Shown in pieces: positions 1 through 8,579 of a DNA stretch of 64,000 nt. Source of the stretch: Pseudomonas sp. 10S4 (GTDB lineage: Bacteria; Pseudomonadota; Gammaproteobacteria; Pseudomonadales; Pseudomonadaceae); NCBI RefSeq assembly GCF_034344865.1, contig NZ_CP133774.1, forward strand, positions 4,092,001-4,156,000, read 5' to 3'. Position 1 is the first letter of the stretch. Each line of letters begins with the position of its first letter. Position numbers and translations under genes: made by a program. The notes below the pieces were generated by a model that saw only the letters and a list, made by a program, of their open reading frames with translations, made no database searches and was not told the origin of the DNA.

Positions 1-217
1 TGAGTTTTTCCACTTCGCCATTGAGGCTCGGCGTGCGCAGGCTGTCCGGGTTGATGCGTTGTGCACCGGCCGCCCAACCTTCCGGCGCGGCACGACTGAC
101 AATCGCCGGCACGGCGTTTTGCCGGACCAGGATCATTTCAACCTGATACTTATCATCGGCAAACGCCGAGGGGGCAGCCAGCGTCATCAACAATGTCAGT
201 GAGAGAAACAGGCGCAT
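1..217 (-). CDS. csiV: CsiV family protein, N-terminal part only
   Basis: Reading leftward from an ATG at 217 the product begins MRLFLSLTLLMTLAAPSAFA, a clear Sec signal peptide with an AFA-DD cleavage site, followed by the mature start DDKYQVEMILVRQNAVPAI. A GAAGGA ribosome site lies just upstream. The gene runs off the left edge, so only about 72 residues are visible. Position directly downstream of mfd on the same strand matches the CsiV-type gene next to mfd in other pseudomonads. CsiV (cell shape integrity, from Vibrio) is a periplasmic protein that supports a penicillin-binding protein. Assignment rests on context and the N-terminus only. Confidence 0.6.
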   Translation of the reverse strand, partial: MRLFLSLTLLMTLAAPSAFADDKYQVEMILVRQNAVPAIVSRAAPEGWAAGAQRINPDSLRTPSLNGEVEKL

Positions 218-227
218 GCGGCGTCCT

Positions 228-3200
228 TCAAGCAGTTTTCGGGAGGAGGCGCTCAAACAGCGCCTCTACAGTATTAAAGCGTTCTTCCGGACGCTCCATG
301 GGCACCATGAACTTGAACATCGTGGCGCCTTCGAATTTGTAGCGTTTGGGTTGGCTCTGGATCAGTTTGATCAGCGTCAACGGGTCGACCGGAGTCTGCG
401 CCGCGAACTCGATTCGACCGCCTTGCGGGCCACCGTCCACTTTCTTGATGCCCAGTTGTTCGGCCTGCAATTTCAGCAGCGTGATCCGCACCAGGTTCTT
501 GGTGGGCTCTGGCAGCAGGCCGAAACGGTCGATCATCTCCACTTGCAGGTCTTTGAGGCCTTCCTCGTCCGTGGCCGAGGCGATGCGTTTGTAGAGAATC
601 AATCGCGCATGAACGTCCGGCAAGTAGTCCTCGGGAATCAACGCCGGTACCCGCAAATTGACTTCCGGACCACCGCCCAGCGGCTGATCGAGGTTCGGTT
701 GTTCGCCCTTGCGGATCGACTTCACCGCGCGCTCGAGCATTTCCATGTACAGCGTGAAGCCGACGGCCTGGATCTGCCCGCTCTGGCCGTCGCCCAGCAG
801 TTCGCCGGCGCCACGGATTTCCAGGTCGTTGGTCGCGAGCACGAAGCCCGCGCCGAGGTCCTGGGTGTTGGCGATCGCTTCCAGACGCTTTTCCGCATCC
901 GGGGTGATTTGCTGGCGCGGCGGCGTCAGCAGGTACGCGTAAGCCTGGTGATGACTGCGGCCGACCCGGCCGCGCAGCTGGTGCAGCTGCGCTCAGCCCG
1001 AACTTGTCCGCCCTGTCGATGATGATGGTGTTGGCGTTGGCGATGTCGATGCCGGTCTCGATGATGGTCGAGGCGATCAGCACGTTGAAGCGCTTGTGGT
1101 AGAAGTCGCTCATCACCTGTTCGAGTTCGCGTTCGCGCATCTGCCCGTGGCCGATGCCGATCCGAGCTTCCGGCACCAGTTCGGCGAGGTCGGCGGCGCA
1201 TTTCTCGATGGTCTTCACGTCGTTGTGCAGGTAGTAAACCTGGCCGCCACGCAGCAGTTCACGGAGCAGGGCTTCCTTGACCGTGCTTTTGTTCTGCTCC
1301 ATGACGAAGGTCCGCACCGACAGGCGACGGGCCGGCGGCGTAGCGATGATCGACAGGTCGCGCATGCCCGACACCGCCATGTTCAGCGTGCGCGGAATCG
1401 GCGTGGCAGTCAGCGTGAGGATGTCGACTTCACTGCGCAGGGCCTTGAGCTGTTCTTTCTGACGGACACCGAAGCGGTGCTCTTCGTCGATGATCACCAG
1501 CCCGAGGTTTTTGATCTTCACATCGTCGGACAGCAGTTTGTGGGTGCCGATAACAATGTCGATCTTGCCTTCGGCCAGATCAGCGATGGCGGCATTCACT
1601 TCCTTGGTCGACTTGAAACGGCTCATCACTTCCACGCTCACCGGCCAGTCGGCGAAGCGGTCGCGGAAGCTGTTGTAGTGTTGCTGGGCGAGCAGGGTGG
1701 TCGGCACCAGAATCGCCACCTGGCGACCGCCGTGCACGGCGATGAACGCAGCACGCATCGCCACTTCGGTCTTGCCGAAACCGACGTCGCCGCAGACCAG
1801 TCGGTCCATCGGTTTGGGCGCGAGCATGTCGGCGCGTACGGCGTCGATGGTGGTTTGCTGATCCGGGGTTTCTTCGAACGGGAAACCGGCGCTGAAGGTC
1901 GCGTAATCGGCTTTCGGGTCAGCGAAGGCATGACCTTCACGGGCGGCGCGGCGGGCGTAGATGTCGAGCAACTCGGCGGCCACGTCACGCACCTGTTCGG
2001 CAGCTTTGCGCTTGGCCTTCTGCCAGGTCTCGGAGCCGAGGCGGTGCAACGGGGCCAGCGCATCGTCGCTGCCGGTGTAACGAGCGATCAAGTGCAGGTT
2101 GGCGACCGGCACGTACAACTTGGCGCCTTCGGCGTATTGCAGAGTCAGGAATTCGGCAACTTGGTCGTCGATTTCCAGAGTCGCCAGACCCAGATAACGG
2201 CCGACACCGTGGTCTATGTGCACCACCGGCGCGCCTTCGCGCAGCTCGGTGAGGTTCTTGATCACTGCATCGTTGTTGCCGTCGGCACGCTTTTCCCGGC
2301 GACGACGCTGCATCACCCGTTGACCGAACAGCGGGCTTTCGGCGATCAACGCCAGCGCCGGGTCATCCAGCATCAGGCCTTCGTCCAGCGGCGCAATGGT
2401 GATCGCCAGGCGATCCTTGCTCGCGACAAAGTCCGGCCAGCTGTCGACAGTTTTCGGTCGCAGCTTCAGGCGTTCGAGCAATTCCAGCAGCACTTCACGA
2501 CGGCCCGCGGACTCAGCGGTAAACAGCACGCGGCCGGGGAATTCGTCGAGGAAACCCGCCAGTGCGGCCAATGGCTGGGTGGCTTTGGCTTCGATGGCCA
2601 GGTTCGGCAACAACTGCGCCGGGAAACGTTCGCGGCCGACGCCGGTTTCCACATCCTGTTGACTGGCCACCACGCGCGGCCAGTTCTTCAGGCGCGCGAA
2701 GCAGTCCTCCACCGGCAGGAACAACTCGGCCGGTGGCAATAAAGGACGGGAAGGATCGACGCGGCGCTCTTCATAGCGATTGCGCACGTCGTTCCAGAAG
2801 TTCTCCGCTGCTTGTTCGATGCCCGGCAGGGAAAACACCTGGGTGTCTTGCGGCAGGTAATCGAACAGCGTCGAGGTTTCATCGAAGAACAGCGGCAGGT
2901 AGTACTCGATACCGGCCGGGGTAATCCCACTGCTCAAATCCTGGAAGATCGGGCAGCGGCGGAAGTCGACGTCGAACCGCTCGCGGAACCGTGCCTTGAA
3001 GCGGGTGACCGCGTCCTTCTGCAACGGAAACTCACGTGCTGGCAGCAGGCGTACGGTGTCGACCTTGTCGATTGAACGCTGGTTGTCCGGATCGAAGGTG
3101 CGCAGGGTCTCGATTTCGTCGTCGAACAGATCGATCCGGAACGGCAGTTTGCTGCCCATCGGGAACAGATCGATCAGCGAACCGCGGACAGTGAATTCGC

Positions 3201-3678
3201 CGTGTTCGTACACCGTGTCGACATAGCGATAGCCGCTGGCCTCAAGCCGGGTGCGCATTTGTTCGACGTCGAGCTTCTGGCCGACGTCCAGCACCAGGCT
3301 GCTGCCGAGCAGGAACTTGGTCGGCGCCAGGCGATGCAGGGCGGTGGTGATCGGCACGACCAGCACGCCATGGGTCAGCTCCGGCAACCTATATAAGGCA
3401 GCGATGCGCTGGGAGATGATGTCCTGGTGCGGCGAAAACAGGTCGTAGGGCAGGGTTTCCCAGTCGGGAAAATGCAGCACCGGTAAATCCGGGGCGAAGA
3501 AACTCAGCTCCTGTTCCAGCCGTTCGGCACTCTGGCTGTCGGCGGTCAGTAGCAGGGTAAAGCGCTTGGCAGCGCTGGCGGCCTCGGCAATGGCCAGGCT
3601 CAGGGCGGCACCGGGCAGGTTGCCCCAGTGCTGTTTACCTGCCGCGGCAGGGAGAAGCGGTAGACGCAGAACGGGCAC
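228..3678 (-). CDS. mfd: Transcription-repair coupling factor Mfd, with a +1 frameshift
   Basis: Mfd is the ATP-dependent translocase that removes RNA polymerase stalled at DNA lesions and recruits UvrA. The product starts with GTG at 3678 (PVLRLPLLPAAAGKQHWGNLPGAA). It shows the UvrB-homology region, the RNAP-interacting domain (VVHIDHGVGRYLGL), helicase motif I (VCGDVGFGKTEVAMRAA), DEEH in motif II (LVIIDEEHRFGVRQKE) and TLTATPIPRTL. The reading frame breaks near 985-997: after DRADKFGL the sequence has one base too many, and the expected continuation (QLHQLRGRVGRS, then LATNDLEIRGAGELLG to the end at 228) is in the next frame. Removing one base gives 1149 codons of protein, the usual Mfd length. 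A sequencing error is as likely as a real mutation. Confidence 0.9.
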
Positions 3679-4057
3679 GGAAGGTTGAGCTCCAAGCGTT
3701 GCGACAAAGTCGGTAATTGTAGCGGCCTCTGGTGCTGGCTGTCAGTTGCAGATGTGTCTATTACGCGGCTTGAGCGAAATGTAGTGGTAAAGACAAAATC
3801 GAGCGGTTTTTTAGTGAAAATTGCCGATTATGTAGTGGCAAAACGAGTTGGTGTTTCGGATGGTTACGGACAAGGCAGCGCTGTCCCCAAAAAACTGACG
3901 ATGCTGGAGGCCCCGGTTTTATTGGGCTTCAGCGCGGCGTAATTTTTTTGAATGGAATTTTGTTATGGCTCGCACGACAGGCGCGCATTGCTACGGGAGG
4001 CACTCGGCGGCATAATGTAGCCCCTTTTTTCTGCCCCTACATATGTGGAAGGTTCCC
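3679..4057. other. Divergent intergenic region mfd / gap
   Basis: This holds the 5' flanks of both mfd (leftward) and gap (rightward). The left half is AT-rich around 3780-3850. A GGAAGG ribosome site (4048-4053) precedes the gap GTG start. I could not identify a specific operator or a convincing -35/-10 pair by eye. An 85-codon open frame inside it lacks family features and is probably chance. Confidence 0.4.
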
Positions 4058-5506
4058 GTGACTCAGAAGCCCGACCAGTGTCTTGGTGAATGGATCGACC
4101 GTGAAGCACTCGCAGAAGCGATGATTCCGCTTATCGGTCAGCTCTACCGCAATAACAACGTGGTGAGCTCGATCTATGGCCGCAGCCTGATCAATCGTTC
4201 AGTCATTGCGATTCTCAAAGCTCACCGCTTTGCTCGCCATCGCCAGTCCGACGACAGCGAACTGTCCGTCCACGAAACATTCCCGCTGCTCAAAGCCATG
4301 AGCGAGCTCAAACTCGGCGCCGCATCGGTCGACCTGGGCAAGCTGGCAGTCAAATTCAAGGCTGAAGGCAATGGCCGTACTGCTGAGCAGTTCGTCCGTG
4401 AAGAACTGGCTGACGTGGTTGGCCAGCAGAACGTTGCCGCTCGCAAAGGCACCGACGTTGTCCTCTACGGCTTCGGTCGTATCGGCCGTCTGCTGGCGCG
4501 CATCCTGATCGAGAAAACCGGTGGTGGCGACGGCCTGCGTCTGCGCGCCATCGTCGTGCGCAAGGGCGCCGAAAACGACCTGGTCAAACGTGCCAGCCTG
4601 CTGCGTCGCGACTCGGTTCATGGTCCGTTCGATGGCACCATCACCATTGATGAAGCCAACAACACCATCACCGCCAACGGCAACCTGATCCAGGTTATCT
4701 ACGCGAAAAACCCGACTGAAGTGGATTACACCCAGTACGGCATCAAAGACGCGCTGCTGGTGGACAACACCGGCGTATGGCGTGACGCCGAGGGCCTGGG
4801 CCAGCATTTGGCTTGCCCGGGTATCGACCGCGTTGTGTTGACCGCGCCTGGTAAAGGCAAGCTGAAGAACATCGTTCACGGCATCAACCACGGCGAAATC
4901 ACCGCTGACGACAAGATCGTATCCGCGGCGTCCTGCACCACCAACGCCATCGTGCCGGTGCTGAAGGCTGTCAACGACAAGTTCGGCATCATCAACGGTC
5001 ACGTTGAAACGGTTCACTCGTACACCAACGACCAGAACCTGATCGACAACTTCCACAAGGGCGATCGCCGTGGCCGTAGCGCCGCGCTGAACATGGTAAT
5101 CACCGAGACCGGTGCTGCCACCGCTGCTGCCAAGGCTCTGCCTGAGCTGGCCGGCAAGCTGACCGGTAACGCGATCCGCGTTCCGACGCCTAACGTGTCG
5201 ATGGCCATTCTCAACCTGAACCTTGAGAAAGCCGCTACCCGCGAAGAGATGAACGAGTACCTGCGCTACATGGCGTTGCACTCCGATCTGCATAAGCAAA
5301 TCGACTACGTCAATTCGCAGGAAGTGGTTTCCACCGACTTCGTTGGCTCGCGCCACGCAGGCGTTGTGGACGCTGAAGCAACCATCACCCAAGACAACCG
5401 CGTTGTTCTGTACGTTTGGTACGACAACGAATTCGGTTATAGCTGCCAGGTGGTTCGCGTGATGGAAGACATGGCCGGTGTAAACCCGCCAGCGTTCCCG
5501 CGCTAA
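4058..5506 (+). CDS. gap: Glyceraldehyde-3-phosphate dehydrogenase, long Pseudomonas type
   Basis: Oxidises glyceraldehyde 3-phosphate with phosphorylation in central carbon metabolism. The product (about 482 aa from GTG at 4058, TQKPDQCLGEWIDREALAEAM) is longer than ordinary GAPDH because of an N-terminal helical extension of about 130 residues. The Rossmann start is VLYGFGRIGRLLARIL, the active site is the classic SAASCTTNAIVPVL with catalytic Cys, and the C-terminal WYDNEFGYSCQVVRV is intact. Start choice: GTG at 4058 has GGAAGG at good spacing, whereas ATG at 4043 has none. It is divergent from mfd, as with PA3001/PA3002 of PAO1. A strong hairpin terminator follows. This longer class is often considered gluconeogenic in pseudomonads; that is family knowledge, not seen here. 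Confidence 0.93.
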   Translation: MTQKPDQCLGEWIDREALAEAMIPLIGQLYRNNNVVSSIYGRSLINRSVIAILKAHRFARHRQSDDSELSVHETFPLLKAMSELKLGAASVDLGKLAVKFKAEGNGRTAEQFVREELADVVGQQNVAARKGTDVVLYGFGRIGRLLARILIEKTGGGDGLRLRAIVVRKGAENDLVKRASLLRRDSVHGPFDGTITIDEANNTITANGNLIQVIYAKNPTEVDYTQYGIKDALLVDNTGVWRDAEGLGQHLACPGIDRVVLTAPGKGKLKNIVHGINHGEITADDKIVSAASCTTNAIVPVLKAVNDKFGIINGHVETVHSYTNDQNLIDNFHKGDRRGRSAALNMVITETGAATAAAKALPELAGKLTGNAIRVPTPNVSMAILNLNLEKAATREEMNEYLRYMALHSDLHKQIDYVNSQEVVSTDFVGSRHAGVVDAEATITQDNRVVLYVWYDNEFGYSCQVVRVMEDMAGVNPPAFPR

Positions 5507-5524
5507 GCGTTAGCTGCACATAAA

Positions 5525-5553
5525 GAGCCCCGACTTTGGTCGGGGCTTTTTTT
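5525..5553 (+). terminator. Rho-independent terminator of gap
   Basis: The inverted repeat AGCCCCGAC / GTCGGGGCT with a short loop is followed by a run of seven T. It lies 20 nt after the gap stop codon. Confidence 0.9.
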
Positions 5554-6131
5554 GTGTGAGGTTTGTGGGGGGATGTCTGTTGTTAGTGTGTTGCCTGGGA
5601 GGGCCTCTTCGCGAGAGGACGCTACAAGGTGTCTCGACTTATATCATTTTAATCTCTGCGCTTATTGACTCAGAACTATACAAAAAACGACATATAGTTC
5701 CGTGCTGTTACAAAAATAAAAACTCTTCTAAAAATAAACAGTTGCCGACTAGTTGTTGCTAGTTGTTGGATATGGATCCAATACAGTAATCGGCACAATA
5801 TTGGCGTCATTTATTTGTATCACCCAAAAGCTTGACAGCCAAAAGTCCTGAACATAGTGTCGCCAATGACAGCGCCCGCTCTGCCTCGGGCCTTATGCCA
5901 GCTGTCAGCGTTGCGCCCTATGTAACTCTCCAAAAAGACAGGAATCTCATTCCTGCTCACATCACGATAAAACCAGAGAAAACAGTCTCGGCTTAGTTGC
6001 CGTGCAATGTACTTACTTGTTCTTGCTCACCCTGCCAATTGTGATTCGCGGTCACGGCTTGCTATTGCCTGACTGTTACGCAGTACGGGCTATGGCCTTA
6101 TGTGTTCATGGGTCTATCGGGAGAGTCGAAC
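5554..6131. other. Long AT-rich leader of the polysaccharide operon
   Basis: About 580 bases without a credible gene. The part 5640-5830 is strikingly AT-rich for this genome and the rest is more GC-balanced. It lies directly upstream of the adaptor-glycosyltransferase operon, so it probably carries that operon's promoter and regulator sites, and its size would suit a heavily regulated promoter. A 68-codon open frame at 5556-5762 has low-complexity Asn/Lys-rich sequence and no ribosome site, and I do not accept it. A GGGAGAG ribosome site at about 6119-6125 serves the ATG at 6132. Confidence 0.4.
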
Positions 6132-7337
6132 ATGGCTGAAGAACGCTCCAAGCTATTGTCTCTGTTACCGCGCCTGGTGGGTTTGGGTGTCTTGGGATTT
6201 GTCGTCTGGCTGTTATTGTCGACGTTACTTATGCCACTGCTATCAGCCTCTGCCACGCGAGCGATTTTGAATGCGCCGGTGATATTGCTGACCACACCGA
6301 TTGATGGCGTCGTCAGCTCCCTGGATGTCAAACCAGGCACAACCTTCGTCCAGGGCCAGAAAATCGCCGTGGTGGAAAACCCCCGGGCCAATCAAGAGAC
6401 CTTGCTGACCCTGCAAACCCGGCGATTGACCCTGGAGCAGGAACTGTCGTCTTCAGCCAGTCAGGCCGATCACGATCAGCAGTATTACGAGGCCTTGGAG
6501 AGGACTAGCCAGCAATACCAAACAGCCTTCCACACCCGCCAACTGTTCACCCAAAAAGCCCTGAAAGCCGAAAACAGCGCAGCCAGTGCGCGGTTGATGG
6601 ATGCTCAGGAAACCGTCGAACGCAATCTGGATCTGTTCACACAAGGGGCGGTGAGTGGTGCGGTGGTTGCATCATCGAAAGCGCAGTTGGCTTCGTTGCA
6701 GGGCGCCGCTGAGTCGGTGCGCTCGCAGTTGCGGATCAATGACGGCGATGTCAGCGCCGCCAACAAACAGGTCTACCTCGATCCCGATCAACTGCGCATG
6801 TTCGATCTCAGCGCGCAAATGACCACCCTCAAACTCAGCCTGGACAATCAGGTGCGCAACCGAGCGACCTATCAACGTGAGCTCGACAACCTCAATCAAC
6901 TGATCGAAACCGAGCAGAACCGGGTCAAGTTGATGGCTGGTTACGATGTGGTGGCCTACTCACCGGGCACCGTTCAGGAGTTATTGGCACCCCAAGGCAC
7001 GCTGGTGCAGGCCGGATCAACGCTGCTGCGCGCCACCGATTGCGGACAGAGCTACGTGATTGCGGTGTTCCCCGAACGCATGGCCAGCAAGATTGATCGC
7101 GACAGCGTGCTGACGGTGAAAATCCGTGGCCTCAATGAACCGCTCAAGGCCAACGTGGTGCAGTTGTTGTCCAGCGCTTCGGACATTCGCGCCAACAGCT
7201 ACAGCGTGCCGTTCCCGTATGCCGAACAGAACTCGGTGTACGTCGTCGGCACCTTTGCCGCCGACCTTACCGACGCTCAGCGCGCCATGACCTGCAATCC
7301 AGGGCTGTGGGCAAGTGCCGAGGTCTCGCGGCCATGA
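6132..7337 (+). CDS. HlyD-family periplasmic adaptor of an exopolysaccharide operon
   Basis: About 401 aa from ATG 6132 (AEERSKLLSLLPRLVGLG). One N-terminal membrane segment (LGVLGFVVWLLLSTLLMPLLS) anchors it in the inner membrane. Then comes a biotinyl-lipoyl half (ILLTTPIDGVVSSLDVKPGTTFVQGQKIAVVENPRA), a long helical hairpin rich in Gln and Leu, and the second lipoyl half (DVVAYSPGTVQELLAPQGTLVQAGSTLLRATDCG). This is the membrane-fusion-protein architecture that bridges an inner-membrane machine to a TolC-type channel. It opens a four-gene operon, and its stop overlaps the next start (ATGA). Pairing with a BcsA-like synthase recalls BgsB of Sinorhizobium mixed-linkage beta-glucan synthesis; that parallel is inference. 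Confidence 0.8.
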   Translation: MAEERSKLLSLLPRLVGLGVLGFVVWLLLSTLLMPLLSASATRAILNAPVILLTTPIDGVVSSLDVKPGTTFVQGQKIAVVENPRANQETLLTLQTRRLTLEQELSSSASQADHDQQYYEALERTSQQYQTAFHTRQLFTQKALKAENSAASARLMDAQETVERNLDLFTQGAVSGAVVASSKAQLASLQGAAESVRSQLRINDGDVSAANKQVYLDPDQLRMFDLSAQMTTLKLSLDNQVRNRATYQRELDNLNQLIETEQNRVKLMAGYDVVAYSPGTVQELLAPQGTLVQAGSTLLRATDCGQSYVIAVFPERMASKIDRDSVLTVKIRGLNEPLKANVVQLLSSASDIRANSYSVPFPYAEQNSVYVVGTFAADLTDAQRAMTCNPGLWASAEVSRP

Positions 7338-8578
7338 ACAGGGTTTTGCAAGGAATCGTCGGCGTGATCTTGATCGGCAGCGGGGCCTCCGCACTGGCGG
7401 CGCAAGCCCGGCCACAATTGGTGGCGATGACGTGCGCAGCGCTGGATCGGGCTGTGGCGTCGGAGCCAGCCGGCCCGGTGCTGGTGGCCAGTTATCCGCC
7501 GTTGAACGGCCAGCCTGCACCGATTCTGGCCCTGCGCGGCGTGGCGTTCACATACGACAACGCCTTGGCGAGTATCGCGTTGTTTGCCTGTGGCAAAACC
7601 GAATCCGCGCGCCGGATCGCTGATGCCCTGGCCTTCGCCACCCAGCACGATCCCGAGTATCAGGACGGGCGCTTGCGCAACGCCTACGCCGCCGGTCCGG
7701 TCGGCTCTGGGTCGATGAAATTGCCGGGTTACTGGAGCACCGAGCGCAACGCCTGGAATCAGGACGCCTATCAAGTCAGCAGCGCCACCGGTAATCAGGC
7801 CTGGGCCGCGCTGGCGTTGTTGGAAGCTTATCGCCAAAGCGGCGAGGCGTCTTACCTTGAGGCTGCACGAAAAGTCCTGCACTGGTCACAGAAAAATACC
7901 TACGACGGGCAATCCCCGGCGGGCTTCAGCGGTGGCTACTACGGCTACTTCGCCAAACAAACCCAGCAGAACTGGAAATCCACGGAGCACAACGTTGATC
8001 TCGCAGCAGCCTGGACCGCGCTCAACGCAGTAGCGCCGGATCCGGATTCGGCGCAGCAGGCGCAGATCGCCCGGCAATTTGTGGCGAGCCAGTGGGATGC
8101 CGGGGAAGGGCGGTTTCTGATTGGCACCGGTGCGGACGGGCAGACGTCTGACCGTGTGCGCTCAGGGCTGGACGCACAGATCTGGCCATTGATTGCCTTG
8201 CACGATCCCCCCAGGGATTGGCGTCGGGTCTTCGCGTTTATTGATCATGCCCACCGGGCGGGCGATGGCTACGGTTTCAACCGCGACCCTGACGGCTTAT
8301 GGACCGAAGGCACCGCTCAGGCTGCCGCCGTCGCGCAATTGAGCGGCTTGAGTGACAAGGCGCAACCGCTGTGGAACGTGCTGCTCGCCCAAGAGGCTGG
8401 CAACGGTTGGCTGTTCGCTACACCGGCACCACGCATCAGTACCGGGCTGGCCATAGGCCCGGACTCCGTCACCAACGACTTCTTTTATTACCACCTGCCT
8501 CACTTGGGCGCCACGGCGTGGGCGGCGATTGCTGCCACCGGCGTCAATCCCTTTACCGGTTCGCTAGAGGCTGACTGA
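7334..8578 (+). CDS. Secreted alpha/alpha-barrel (six-hairpin glycosidase-like) protein
   Basis: 414 aa from ATG 7334, which overlaps the adaptor stop. It has a Sec signal peptide (MNRVLQGIVGVILIGSGASALA-AQA). The mature part has repeated helical hairpins typical of the (alpha/alpha)6 barrel: FTYDNALASIALFACGKTESARRIADALAF, WNQDAYQVSSATGNQAWAALALLEAYRQSG, NVDLAAAWTALNAVA and DGLWTEGTAQAAAVAQLSG. Such barrels occur in glycoside hydrolases, polysaccharide lyases and N-acylglucosamine 2-epimerases. Its place between adaptor and synthase suggests that it trims or edits the polymer in the periplasm, as BcsZ or AlgL do in other systems. The exact family and the catalytic residues cannot be fixed by eye. 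Confidence 0.65.
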   Translation: MNRVLQGIVGVILIGSGASALAAQARPQLVAMTCAALDRAVASEPAGPVLVASYPPLNGQPAPILALRGVAFTYDNALASIALFACGKTESARRIADALAFATQHDPEYQDGRLRNAYAAGPVGSGSMKLPGYWSTERNAWNQDAYQVSSATGNQAWAALALLEAYRQSGEASYLEAARKVLHWSQKNTYDGQSPAGFSGGYYGYFAKQTQQNWKSTEHNVDLAAAWTALNAVAPDPDSAQQAQIARQFVASQWDAGEGRFLIGTGADGQTSDRVRSGLDAQIWPLIALHDPPRDWRRVFAFIDHAHRAGDGYGFNRDPDGLWTEGTAQAAAVAQLSGLSDKAQPLWNVLLAQEAGNGWLFATPAPRISTGLAIGPDSVTNDFFYYHLPHLGATAWAAIAATGVNPFTGSLEAD

Positions 8579-8579
8579 C

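Noticed and set aside
1096..2742. A 548-codon open frame antisense to mfd
   Set aside because: It is a shadow of the high-GC mfd codon pattern, His/Gln/Val-rich with no family features and no ribosome site.
4199..5392. A 397-codon open frame antisense to gap
   Set aside because: The gap product is unambiguous with its catalytic SCTTN; the antisense frame is composition-driven.
5556..5762. A 68-codon frame in the AT-rich leader
   Set aside because: Low complexity, no ribosome site, no recognisable sequence.
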